Assembly: GCA_016187325.1 (NCBI GenBank)
Contig: JACPJY010000253.1
Coordinates: forward strand, 1 to 14,526
Direction of reading: 5' to 3'
DNA from: Rhodospirillales bacterium
GTDB taxonomy: Bacteria > Pseudomonadota > Alphaproteobacteria > Rhodospirillales > Casp-alpha2
DNA length: 14,526 bases
The notes beneath the pieces were generated by a model. That model saw nothing but the letters and a program-made list of their open reading frames with translations, was not told the DNA's origin and ran no database searches. Shown piece by piece: positions 7,799 through 14,526 of the stretch; positions within the stretch are counted from its first letter, which is position 1, and the number at the start of each line of letters is the position of its first letter. A program made the position numbers and the translations under genes.

Positions 7799-9412
7799 TC
7801 AGCACTCGGACGCGTTTAGGGATTTCTGGTAGTAGTCGAAGGAGAAGATGCGCTTGCTGACGACGCGGCGCACCGCATACTTGGCGTACAACAGCCAGTC
7901 CTTCAGGTGATCCTCAAAGAAGAAACTGAAATTGTTGTTCTCGAATCGCCACTTAGCAACCGGGTGATAGAGCAGGAAGCACCAACGGAGCAGCGAAGAT
8001 CCGCCGAACTTGTAGGCCACGTGCTTGTTATGGAAATAGCTGGTGAAGTTGATGGCTTCCAGCTTGCGCGTGAGACGCGGCGACGCCCACGTGCTGTACT
8101 TCTTGGTCCACGCGTCGAATTCCATGTTCTCCCAGTCATCCAGGCTCTTCGGGTCCTGGAATCCCATTGCCACCGCGTCGTAATAGAACGGCGTGCCGAT
8201 GATCGGCATGAACGGGAAGATCAACGAGTAGGCATTCGGGTTGTCGCGTTCTAGCTCAAGGGCGAAGTTCACCGTGTCCATTACCTCCTTCTCAGTCTCG
8301 CCCGGAAAGCCGACGATCATCGTGTACTTCACTTTTATGGGATACTTAGCGAGCCTCTTGTTGGACTCGCGCATTTCGTCCAGGGTCTCGGCCTTGTTGA
8401 CGAGCTCGATCACCCGCTCGTTGCCGCTTTCGATGCCGATCTCGAGGGAATGGCAGCCCGAATCGTAAAGCAGGTCCCATTGCTCGTCGGTAAGCTTGCT
8501 GAGTGTGTCGGCGCGGATGCCCAGCGTCGACCACTGGATCTTGCGCTCGTACTTCTTCATCCCCTCCAGAATGTCGATGAAGCGCTTTTTCGATCCGGGG
8601 AAATAGTCGTCCTGGAAATAGATCATCTGAATGCCGTGGTCGCGGTAGAGATGGCCGACTTTCTCGAGGACGCGCTTGGCCGAAAAGCCACGCCAGCGTC
8701 CTTCGTTGATGATCGGGTCCGAGCAAAACTTACAACGGAACGGACAACCGCGCGACGTGTTGAGGGTGGCCGACTTGCGGCCATCTTCCGTATGGAACAC
8801 GCGATATTGGTCGATGGCCAGCAGGTGATAGGGAAGCTCCGGCAGCGAATCAAGATCGCGAATGACGTCGGCGATGCCATTCTTCCGGAGCACTATGTAG
8901 TTCCCACCCTTGTTGAGCTGCTTCAATTCCACCTTCCCGACGTTGGACTGGATGTCGCCACGGCTGGACTTGAACACGATTCCGCGCAGGTCGTCGACGG
9001 GTCGACCGTCGCGGAGCCGCTCGAACAACTCGCAAAATACAAGGTCGCCATCGCCGACGACCACATAGTCCACTAACGGGTGGGACGCGGTCTGTTCGGG
9101 CACCAGCGTAGCGTGCACCCCGCCCCAACACACCGGAATACGCGGATACTTGGCTTTGAGCCTCCGGGTGACATCAAGCGCGTATTTGATCTGCTGGCCG
9201 GTGATGGCGGTAACGCCGAAGATCACCGTTTCCGGGCCGACGCTCTGCTCAAGGTCCTTGTCGAAGGATTTCGACACCCGCTGGTCGATGAGGCTGACAC
9301 CATAACCCTTGCTGACCGGTACCGCCGCGACCGCGAGCAGGGACTCCGGGTAACGGATGGACATCTCATCCCAGGTTCCCGTGTAGGGCTGAATGAGAAC
9401 GATTTCTGACAA
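7799..9412 (-). CDS. B12-binding radical SAM protein
   Basis: I place the start at TTG (9412-9410): AGGAG lies 7 bases upstream, and the product then begins at the first strand of the B12-binding domain (MSEIVLIQPYTGTW). The ATG at 9466 adds 18 Gly/Arg-rich residues with no support. This gives 537 residues. Residues 1-135 or so form a cobalamin-binding Rossmann domain ending in WGGVHATLVPEQT and VVVGDGD; the DxHxxG motif for base-off B12 is not seen, as in many members. The radical SAM core follows, with CPFRCKFC (Cys223, Cys227, Cys230) for the 4Fe-4S cluster, then YFQDDYF, GIESGNE and MIVGFPGET. Members of this superfamily often methylate unactivated carbons, but some do ring contractions or other radical chemistry. 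The C-terminal 120 residues are aromatic- and basic-rich and unassigned. In this glycan locus it probably modifies a sugar or lipid carrier; the substrate is unknown. Confidence 0.88.
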   Translation of the reverse strand: MSEIVLIQPYTGTWDEMSIRYPESLLAVAAVPVSKGYGVSLIDQRVSKSFDKDLEQSVGPETVIFGVTAITGQQIKYALDVTRRLKAKYPRIPVCWGGVHATLVPEQTASHPLVDYVVVGDGDLVFCELFERLRDGRPVDDLRGIVFKSSRGDIQSNVGKVELKQLNKGGNYIVLRKNGIADVIRDLDSLPELPYHLLAIDQYRVFHTEDGRKSATLNTSRGCPFRCKFCSDPIINEGRWRGFSAKRVLEKVGHLYRDHGIQMIYFQDDYFPGSKKRFIDILEGMKKYERKIQWSTLGIRADTLSKLTDEQWDLLYDSGCHSLEIGIESGNERVIELVNKAETLDEMRESNKRLAKYPIKVKYTMIVGFPGETEKEVMDTVNFALELERDNPNAYSLIFPFMPIIGTPFYYDAVAMGFQDPKSLDDWENMEFDAWTKKYSTWASPRLTRKLEAINFTSYFHNKHVAYKFGGSSLLRWCFLLYHPVAKWRFENNNFSFFFEDHLKDWLLYAKYAVRRVVSKRIFSFDYYQKSLNASEC

Positions 9413-9680
9413 ATCTGATCTCCTGATTCCTACACCGCCGCCAGCGCCCGATGTCCGAGGGCCCATCGCATCAATGGGGGACGGCCGTCTTCTGTCTACC
9501 CCTTAATCGCCGCGGCGACGCGACACCCCCCCGACGCTGCGCGGCGTCTGGACCAGCGTATACTATTTATCACGTCGCCTTTTGCAACGCATAGATTATG
9601 TGTAGCAAGTAAATCTTAACGCCCTACTATCTTTTTTCCAACCACACCGGGCATTTGACGCCGGAATAACAATAAACATT
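9413..9680. promoter_or_regulatory. Divergent intergenic control region between the radical SAM gene and the second operon
   Basis: This 268-bp gap is the longest non-coding stretch here, and its right half (about 9555-9680) is far richer in A and T than the genes. Since the genes diverge, both promoters should lie in it. For the minus strand, a weak pair is TTGCAA (9582-9587, palindromic) and TAGTAT (9565-9560), 16 bases apart, each matching consensus at 4 of 6 positions. No convincing + strand pair was found. A 10-bp palindrome CGCCGCGGCG lies at 9508-9517 and a 5-bp inverted repeat GACGC/GCGTC at 9533-9548; both may be chance. The + strand gene start has no good ribosome site. Confidence 0.5.
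9420..9424 (-). promoter_or_regulatory. Shine-Dalgarno site deciding the TTG start of the radical SAM gene
   Basis: On the minus strand this reads AGGAG, with 7 bases (9419-9413) before the TTG at 9412. It is one of the best-placed ribosome sites in the window. Neither the ATG at 9466 nor any codon between has a comparable site, so it moves the likely start 18 codons downstream of the longest open frame. Confidence 0.7.
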
Positions 9681-11222
9681 GTGGGTATATTCTCGCAAAG
9701 GGCCGTCTCGTACCTGGCCGTTACCGGCGCCGGATTTGGCGTCGTGCTAATGGCTGTCCGCGCATTTTATGCTATCTCCCTCTTGGAACCGCTGCAACTG
9801 ACGACCAGCGGCGCCGAGTACGAATCCCTTTACGCCATATGGAAATACGTGAACGGCCTTACCGTCTACGCCGACCACACGCGGATTCCATTCGCCGGGT
9901 CTTTTTACAACTGGGTCTACTACGCCTTCTACGGCGAAACCGCCCGCCTCGTCATTGTCACGCTGTCGCTCAGCGACTATTGGCTGCCGACTGTCACCCG
10001 GTTGACCACCATGGGCGGCATCGTCTACGGGGCGTGGATTTCGGCGCGGCTGTTCGTAGCGCTGGTGGCCCGCGGCAACGACGATGTGAAGCGACTCGGC
10101 CTTACCTTCGCGCTTCTCTTGTTCTTCGGGCCGCTGATGGGCTTCTTCGGCATGGCGACGCAGCCGGACATCTGGGGCTTCGCCTTCGACGTCACCGCCG
10201 TCTATTTCTTTCTGCGGTTCTATGACGCCCAGCCAGCGGCGGCAGTCCTCTTATTCTGGCTTTTCGCCTATTTGGCGTGGGGGTTCAAGCAGATCTTCGT
10301 CTATTCCACCGGCGCCGTCGGGCTGTTCCTGCTGCTGAGAAGGGACTGGCGGATGGTGGCGATGTTAACCGTAGTCAGCGTCCTCGGCTGGAGTATCACA
10401 CTTGCCGTCGGCTCTGATCAATACGTGAAGAACGTGCTGTTGTTCGGGGGCGTTAGCGTGGTGCTCGACTGGGCGCAATTCGTGAGGAACGTTGGCAACG
10501 TGGCGATCAAGTTGCTGCCCGTGTTGCTCGGCCTCGCCGGAATCGTCGCCGCGATGGCGACCGATCGCGGGATCTGGTTTCGTATCACGGAGGTGGCCTA
10601 CGTTGCCGGCCGATGGATGCCCAACGGCGTCCTCGGGTTCGCCGCGGTCGGCATACTGGTCACGAGCGTGTTCGTGCTGCCGGCCAGCGCCAAACTCGGC
10701 GCCGCCGAGAACTACTACTTCATGCTCAGTTTTTTCCTGGCGCTCTTGCTGCTCGCCGCGCTGGCGGCGATCTCCCAATCGGGAACATGGCCCGTGCCGG
10801 TGGCGCTCACACTGTCTCTTGGATGGCTATTGCACATCGCCGCCCTCGCCATGGTGCTAGCAGGCATAACCGGCACGCTGTCGCCCCGTTACCTGCATGC
10901 CAGCCTGACGGGTCTTCGGGACTGTCTGGCAGCAAAGAACCTGACGAAGCCGCTTTTTGTCGCCCATCCCTACCTCTCACTGCCGTGGATGATCCCCGCG
11001 GACCAGCATTTCGTCATCCAGACCAACTATCGCTGGGACCGCCAGCGAGGGATCGAAATGGAGGGCGGCGGCATTGGTGGCTTGATTGATCAGGGTTATT
11101 TCGCCACGATTGCGGTGCTGGGCATTTCTTACGACGGCTCGGCCCTGCCACGCTACCAGCCGCGGGGCGAGACGTGCGGCAACTTTAAGATCTACGACCG
11201 CGTCGGCGGCCGCAGCGAATGA
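9681..11222 (+). CDS. Polytopic membrane protein, putative GT-C-type glycosyltransferase
   Basis: The product is 513 residues from GTG 9681. The start keeps the whole first membrane helix (SYLAVTGAGFGVVLMAVRAF, about 10-29) but lacks a good ribosome site; ATG 9750 would cut into that helix. About ten further hydrophobic segments follow. The loop after the first helix is TTSGAEYESLYAIWKYVNG (41-59) with E46 and E48, followed by VYADHTRIPFAGSFYNWVYYAFYGE. This layout (short N-terminal helix, acidic periplasmic loop, Y/P-rich segment) resembles GT-C membrane transferases, in which acidic residues of the first loop serve catalysis. A soluble tail of about 110 residues ends the protein. If GT-C, it would use a polyprenyl-phosphate sugar on the periplasmic side, perhaps supplied by the GT2 that follows 3 bases later. 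A polymerase-like or unrelated membrane role remains possible. First gene of the second operon. Confidence 0.6.
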   Translation: MGIFSQRAVSYLAVTGAGFGVVLMAVRAFYAISLLEPLQLTTSGAEYESLYAIWKYVNGLTVYADHTRIPFAGSFYNWVYYAFYGETARLVIVTLSLSDYWLPTVTRLTTMGGIVYGAWISARLFVALVARGNDDVKRLGLTFALLLFFGPLMGFFGMATQPDIWGFAFDVTAVYFFLRFYDAQPAAAVLLFWLFAYLAWGFKQIFVYSTGAVGLFLLLRRDWRMVAMLTVVSVLGWSITLAVGSDQYVKNVLLFGGVSVVLDWAQFVRNVGNVAIKLLPVLLGLAGIVAAMATDRGIWFRITEVAYVAGRWMPNGVLGFAAVGILVTSVFVLPASAKLGAAENYYFMLSFFLALLLLAALAAISQSGTWPVPVALTLSLGWLLHIAALAMVLAGITGTLSPRYLHASLTGLRDCLAAKNLTKPLFVAHPYLSLPWMIPADQHFVIQTNYRWDRQRGIEMEGGGIGGLIDQGYFATIAVLGISYDGSALPRYQPRGETCGNFKIYDRVGGRSE

Positions 11223-11225
11223 TCG

Positions 11226-12269
11226 ATGTCATCCAGGGATTTGGACGATAGGGACATGAGTGAGTCCGGCAAGATCATCATACTGACCCCGGTCTACGAC
11301 GACTGGGAATCGGTGTTCGTACTGCTCGGCCAGCTCGATGACGCGCTTGCGGAAGACAAGCTCAAGGCCAGCGTCGTGATCGTCGACGACGGCTCCCCGG
11401 TGTTCGCAGACGCCCTGGATTTCAGCGGCTTGGACCTTTTCGCCATCGAGGAGGTGGAGGTCGTGACGCTGACCCGCAATCTCGGCAACCAGCGTGCCCT
11501 TGCGGTCGGCATCGGCCACATCGCGGCGACCCGGAACTGCGACATCCTAGTGATCATGGATTCGGACCTGGAAGACTCGCCCAAATACGTGTCCCAGTTG
11601 ATCGCCGAGGCGCGAAAGACCGGCAACGAAATTGTCTTTGCCGAACGCACCCACCGCTCCGAGGGAACGGCGTTCAAGGCCTTCTACCGAATCTACAAGT
11701 ACCTCTACAAGGTGCTCACAGGAATGCCGATCTCAATCGGCAATTTCAGTGCCACGCCCGGTCGGCTGATCAAGAGGATCGCCGGTATCTCCGAAATCTG
11801 GAGTCATTTTCCTGCCGGCATCATGCGCGCCCGGGTGCCGTTCCGCATCATCCCCGCCACCCGCGGCCAGCGCTTGAAGGGTCAAAGCAAGATGAACTTG
11901 GTGTCACTGGTGATTCACGGCCTCAGCGGGTTCGCCGTGCACGCTGACGTCGTCGGCGTGCGAATCGTCATAACCGTCTTCGGTCTCGGCATCGCCATCA
12001 CTATCGCCGTGTTCCTAGTGATTACCAAGCGGTTTTTGTTCGACTTTTACGTTCTCGGCTGGACGTCACTGGTCACCATTATCCTCGGCGTCGCCGTGAT
12101 ACAGACCTTCATGGCGGCGATCTTCATGGCGTTCATGATCCTGTCGGGCAAGAATAACCGTCTGATCATTCCGGGGATCGATTGCGCGAAATACATTCTC
12201 GAGACCAAGCGAGTTTATCCTCTAGCAGGTGGAGAAAAAGTGCTTGTCCACGAAGCCCGTCACGGATGA
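11226..12269 (+). CDS. GT2 glycosyltransferase, GtrB-like, with C-terminal membrane helices
   Basis: There are 347 residues from ATG 11226; ATG 11256 (337 residues, MSESGKIIILTPVYDDW) starts closer to the conserved domain, but its AGGG is only 2 bases away, so the start is uncertain. Motifs: IVDDGSP (52-58), TLTRNLGNQRAL (81-92), MDSDLEDSP (111-119, the metal-binding DxD), then FRIIPATRGQRLKGQSKMN. The RNxGxxxA and DxDLxDxP patterns plus two or three C-terminal helices (from about residue 240) match the GtrB/polyisoprenyl-phosphate glycosyltransferase group. That group makes undecaprenyl-phosphate-linked sugars at the inner membrane for later use by a GT-C enzyme. The gene 3 bases upstream encodes a GT-C candidate, so the two could be a donor-synthase and transferase pair. 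The 3' end overlaps the cupin gene by 26-41 bases, depending on that gene's start. Confidence 0.88.
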   Translation: MSSRDLDDRDMSESGKIIILTPVYDDWESVFVLLGQLDDALAEDKLKASVVIVDDGSPVFADALDFSGLDLFAIEEVEVVTLTRNLGNQRALAVGIGHIAATRNCDILVIMDSDLEDSPKYVSQLIAEARKTGNEIVFAERTHRSEGTAFKAFYRIYKYLYKVLTGMPISIGNFSATPGRLIKRIAGISEIWSHFPAGIMRARVPFRIIPATRGQRLKGQSKMNLVSLVIHGLSGFAVHADVVGVRIVITVFGLGIAITIAVFLVITKRFLFDFYVLGWTSLVTIILGVAVIQTFMAAIFMAFMILSGKNNRLIIPGIDCAKYILETKRVYPLAGGEKVLVHEARHG

Positions 12270-12699
12270 AGAGAGGAAGATTTGGCCGAAACAGCCGTTG
12301 GTGAGGCTGGAGAAGCCGTTTGCCGACGCCCGCGGCAAGATCCAGCCGCTAGTCGATCTGATGATGCAGAGCGCAGTGATGATCGAGTCCAAGAAAGGCT
12401 CGCTACGCGCCAATCACTACCACAAAACGGATTGGCACTACTGCTACGTCATCTCGGGCGCGATCGAATACTTTCATCGCCCGACCGGCAGCACCGAAGA
12501 ACCCAAGCGCGTGCTGGTACCCGCCGGCGAGATGGTGTTCACGCCGCCGATGGTGGACCACGCTATGAAGTTCCCCGAGGACACTGTGTTCCTGACCCTG
12601 TCGCGCAATCCCCGGAACCAGCTGGCCTATGAATCCGACGTGGTGCGGGTGGAGGTCGTCGACCCGAAGGACCTTAAGACCTGGAAGCCCGGGAGCTGA
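12229..12699 (+). CDS. Cupin-domain protein of sugar-nucleotide type
   Basis: This is a 156-residue protein if it starts at GTG 12229, or 151 residues from TTG 12244, which has GGAG (12231-12234) 9 bases upstream; I give the longer form but the TTG is at least as likely. Either way it overlaps the end of the GT2 gene. A single double-stranded beta-helix is visible: FADARGKIQPLVD (31-43), SLRANHYHKTDWHY (58-71), YVISGAIEYFHRP and VFTPPMVDHAMKF. His63, His65 and His111, with H70 or E80, fit a cupin metal/active-site set. Small cupins of this kind sit in nucleotide-sugar pathways near the RmlC 3,5-epimerase and FdtA ketoisomerase groups. With the C-methyltransferase 7 bases downstream and an SDR next, an epimerase or isomerase step on a keto-sugar nucleotide is likely. 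RmlC itself is longer, so I do not call it that. Confidence 0.8.
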   Translation: MEKKCLSTKPVTDEERKIWPKQPLVRLEKPFADARGKIQPLVDLMMQSAVMIESKKGSLRANHYHKTDWHYCYVISGAIEYFHRPTGSTEEPKRVLVPAGEMVFTPPMVDHAMKFPEDTVFLTLSRNPRNQLAYESDVVRVEVVDPKDLKTWKPGS

Positions 12700-12706
12700 A
12701 CATCCG

Positions 12707-13951
12707 ATGAGCAAGGACTGCCGAAGGCGGCGCACTTGCCGGCTGTGCGGCGGGCGCGACTTGGCGCTGGTCCTTAAGCTAACGCCGACGCCGCCGGCCA
12801 ACGCCTTCGTTGCTGAGGACGCTAAATCCAAGGACCAACCTTGCTTTCCGCTCGATGTGTTCTTCTGCGGCGGCTGCGCGCACGTACAATTGCTCGACGT
12901 CGTCGACCCGAGGTTGCTGTTCGAGGACTACGTCTATGTCTCCGGCACCTCGCCGCTTTTCGTCGACCACTTCGCCGAATACGCCGAGGTGGTCATCAAG
13001 CGTTTCAAGCCGAAGCCTGGCGATTTGGTGGTCGACGTCGGCTCCAACGACGGCACGCTGCTCAGGAAGTTCAAGGACCGCGGGCTCCGAGCGCTCGGCG
13101 TCGATCCGGCCCGCGCGATCGCCAAGCGCGCGACGGAAGCCGGGATCGACACCATCGCCGACTTCCTCACCCCCCGCCTAGCGGTGGAAATCCGCGATAA
13201 GCACGGGCCAGCGGCGCTGGTCACCGCCAACAACGTGTTCGCCCACGCCGACGATTTGGCGGGGCTGCGCGACGCAGCCAGCGGCCTGCTCGCGCCGGAC
13301 GGGGTGTTCGTGTTCGAGGTGTCGTACCTCAAGGACGTGGTCGAGAAGACGCTGTTCGACACCATCTACCATGAACACCTGGCCTATCACTCGGTGAAGC
13401 CGCTGCGGCGCTTCTTCGAGGCTGGTGGCATGGAAATGTTCGCCGTCGAGCGGATCGACGTCCACGGCGGCTCGCTTCGCGGCATGGCGCTGGCGGTGGG
13501 CGGGCCGCACCCCGCCGACGGCTCGGTTGCTAAGTTGGTGGCGCTGGAGGAAAAAAGCGGTCTCGACCACGCCGCTACGTTCCAGGACTTCGCCGACCGC
13601 ATCGGGGGCCTGGGCCGCGATCTCAAGCGCCTGGTTGCAAAGATCAGGGCCAACGGCAAGTCGATCGCCGGCTTCGGGGCACCGGCCAAGGCCACCACAC
13701 TGATGTATCATTTCGGCATCGGACCCGACGTGGTCGACTTCATCGTCGACGACAACCCCTTGAAGCAGGGTCTCTACACCGCCGGCCATCATATTCCGGT
13801 GTTGCCGTCCCAGGCGCTCTACGAGCGGCGGCCCGACTACGTCATCGTTCTGGCCTGGAACTTTGCCGGCTCGATCATGGCCAAACATTCCGTCTTCAAA
13901 GACATGGGCGGACGCTTTATTGTTCCCCTGCCGAGACTCGAAGTTTACTGA
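12707..13951 (+). CDS. Sugar C-methyltransferase (zinc-binding N-domain, SAM core, C-methyltransferase C-domain)
   Basis: The start is ATG 12707, with GGGAG at 12691-12695; an ATG at 12629 lies in the cupin gene and is a shadow. The 414 residues show the three-domain pattern of TylC3/NovU/TcaB9-type enzymes. These methylate the C3 position of TDP-4-keto-deoxysugars. First comes a zinc module (C11, C14, C54, C57), then a SAM core VVDVGSNDGTLL (108-119), and a C-terminal domain with GFGAPAKATTLMYHFGI and IVDDNPLKQG. The block IYHEHLAYHS places Y221, E223 and H224 one position off the TcaB9 catalytic set as I recall it (Y222, E224, H225); Y75 and H180 likewise fit its Y76 and H181. The DVHGGSLR motif is also present. 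The enzyme should therefore be active and make a branched sugar. The actual sugar nucleotide is unknown. Cytoplasmic; same operon as the cupin and the SDR. Confidence 0.92.
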   Translation: MSKDCRRRRTCRLCGGRDLALVLKLTPTPPANAFVAEDAKSKDQPCFPLDVFFCGGCAHVQLLDVVDPRLLFEDYVYVSGTSPLFVDHFAEYAEVVIKRFKPKPGDLVVDVGSNDGTLLRKFKDRGLRALGVDPARAIAKRATEAGIDTIADFLTPRLAVEIRDKHGPAALVTANNVFAHADDLAGLRDAASGLLAPDGVFVFEVSYLKDVVEKTLFDTIYHEHLAYHSVKPLRRFFEAGGMEMFAVERIDVHGGSLRGMALAVGGPHPADGSVAKLVALEEKSGLDHAATFQDFADRIGGLGRDLKRLVAKIRANGKSIAGFGAPAKATTLMYHFGIGPDVVDFIVDDNPLKQGLYTAGHHIPVLPSQALYERRPDYVIVLAWNFAGSIMAKHSVFKDMGGRFIVPLPRLEVY

Positions 13952-13954
13952 CCC

Positions 13955-14526
13955 ATGTCGCATTCGCTGCTTTCGTCCGACATCCGCGAGATCGCCGACG
14001 CCTTCGGCGACAAGGTCAAGGCGTTCGCCGGCAGGACCGTGATGCTGACCGGCGGCCGCGGGTTCCTTGGCCGTTACTTCACGGAACTCTTCGTGCACCT
14101 GAACGGGGCGGTGTTGCAGACGCCAGTCCGGCTGGTAGTGGTTGACAACTTGATCACCGCCGGACCGGAAGGCGCCGAAGTCGACGACCGCCCCGGCGTC
14201 ACCTTCATCAAGCACGACGTAATTGAACCGCTGGACTGGAAGGATGACCTTGATTTCGTGATCCATGCCGCCGGCATTGCCAGTCCGTTCTATTACCGGG
14301 CGTATCCGCTAGAGACCCTAGAGGTGGCGACCGCTGGCACCAAGAACATGCTGACGTTGGCGCACCGCCATGGCGCCCGCTTCGCGTTTTTCTCATCGAG
14401 CGAAATCTACGGCGACCCGGACCCCACGCACGTGCCGACGCCGGAAAGCTATCGCGGCAACGTCGCTGCCCAGGGCCCGCGGGCGTGCTACGACGAGAGC
14501 AAGCGAGTCGGCGAGACGCTGTGCTA
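13955..14526 (+). CDS. NAD-dependent epimerase/dehydratase (extended SDR), 3' end outside window
   Basis: The ATG at 13955 is 3 bases after the C-methyltransferase stop. The frame stays open to the end of the window, so only the first 190 residues are seen. TGGRGFLGRY (32-41) is the GxxGxxG NAD(P)-binding loop, VVVDNL holds the ribose-binding Asp, and HAAGIASPFYY, SSSEIYGDP (147-155) and YDESKR (Y179, K183) give the catalytic Ser/Tyr/Lys set. The spacing SSSEIYGDP...YRGNV...GPRACYDESKR is like UDP-glucuronate decarboxylase (UXS) and related dehydratases/epimerases. About 25 residues precede the fold (MSHSLLSSDIREIADAFG...), longer than in most such enzymes. It probably makes or modifies the keto-sugar nucleotide used by the neighbouring C-methyltransferase and cupin; the precise reaction (decarboxylation, dehydration or epimerisation) cannot be told from this half. 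Confidence 0.88.
   Translation, partial: MSHSLLSSDIREIADAFGDKVKAFAGRTVMLTGGRGFLGRYFTELFVHLNGAVLQTPVRLVVVDNLITAGPEGAEVDDRPGVTFIKHDVIEPLDWKDDLDFVIHAAGIASPFYYRAYPLETLEVATAGTKNMLTLAHRHGARFAFFSSSEIYGDPDPTHVPTPESYRGNVAAQGPRACYDESKRVGETLC

Noticed and set aside
8450..9076. 208-codon + strand frame opposite the radical SAM gene
   Set aside because: Antisense to a confidently identified gene; its sequence shows no domain and no ribosome site.
9559..9564. TATACT as a + strand -10 box
   Set aside because: No acceptable -35 element at 16-18 bases upstream (sequence there is GC-rich, around GCTGCG).
13178..14266. 362-codon open frame on the minus strand, opposite the C-methyltransferase and SDR
   Set aside because: It runs antisense across two genes with strong family motifs, has no recognisable domain, and long antisense frames are expected in GC-rich DNA.
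1..14526. CRISPR arrays, tRNA/rRNA, insertion sequences, att sites
   Set aside because: No direct-repeat arrays, transposase-like frames, terminal inverted repeats or tRNA-like cloverleaf sequence were seen on reading both strands.

Overview
The window is a stretch of a GC-rich bacterial surface-polysaccharide (exopolysaccharide, capsule or O-antigen type) biosynthesis locus. Coding sequences are dense, most gaps are a few bases or overlaps, and GTG/TTG starts are common. Composition and gene content suggest an alphaproteobacterium, perhaps Rhodospirillales-like. That placement is inference; no rRNA, tRNA or taxonomic marker is present.

Layout. Positions 2-7782 (+ strand) form a run of seven genes: the 3' end of a heparinase II/III-like gene, an AsnB-type glutamine-dependent amidotransferase, a family-2 glycosyltransferase (GT2), a large polytopic GT-C-like membrane protein, then a tight GT2 / SAM-methyltransferase / GT2 trio. 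Three junctions are GTGA start/stop overlaps. The only sizeable gap in the run is 5527-5627. Converging on this run from the minus strand (7799-9412) is a B12-binding radical SAM protein with a TTG start and an excellent Shine-Dalgarno. A 268-bp AT-richer divergent region (9413-9680) separates it from a second + strand run, 9681-14526: a second polytopic GT-C-like protein, a GtrB-like GT2 with C-terminal membrane segments, a cupin, a three-domain sugar C-methyltransferase, and an NAD-dependent epimerase/dehydratase cut by the window end.

How they may work together. The GT2 enzymes at 5628, 7087 and 11226 resemble the polyprenyl-phosphate sugar synthase group (DPM1/GtrB-like). Such enzymes supply lipid-linked sugars to GT-C membrane transferases, and two GT-C candidates are present. 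The cupin, C-methyltransferase and SDR look like an activated-sugar-modifying cassette that could give a branched (C-methylated) sugar. The small methyltransferase and the radical SAM protein are further candidate modifiers. The AsnB homologue may amidate a uronic acid, and the heparinase-like protein may cleave or edit uronic-acid-containing polymer. No flippase, polymerase, chain-length regulator or ABC exporter is visible, so the window is an internal part of a larger locus. I see no CRISPR array, IS element, tRNA or phage gene.
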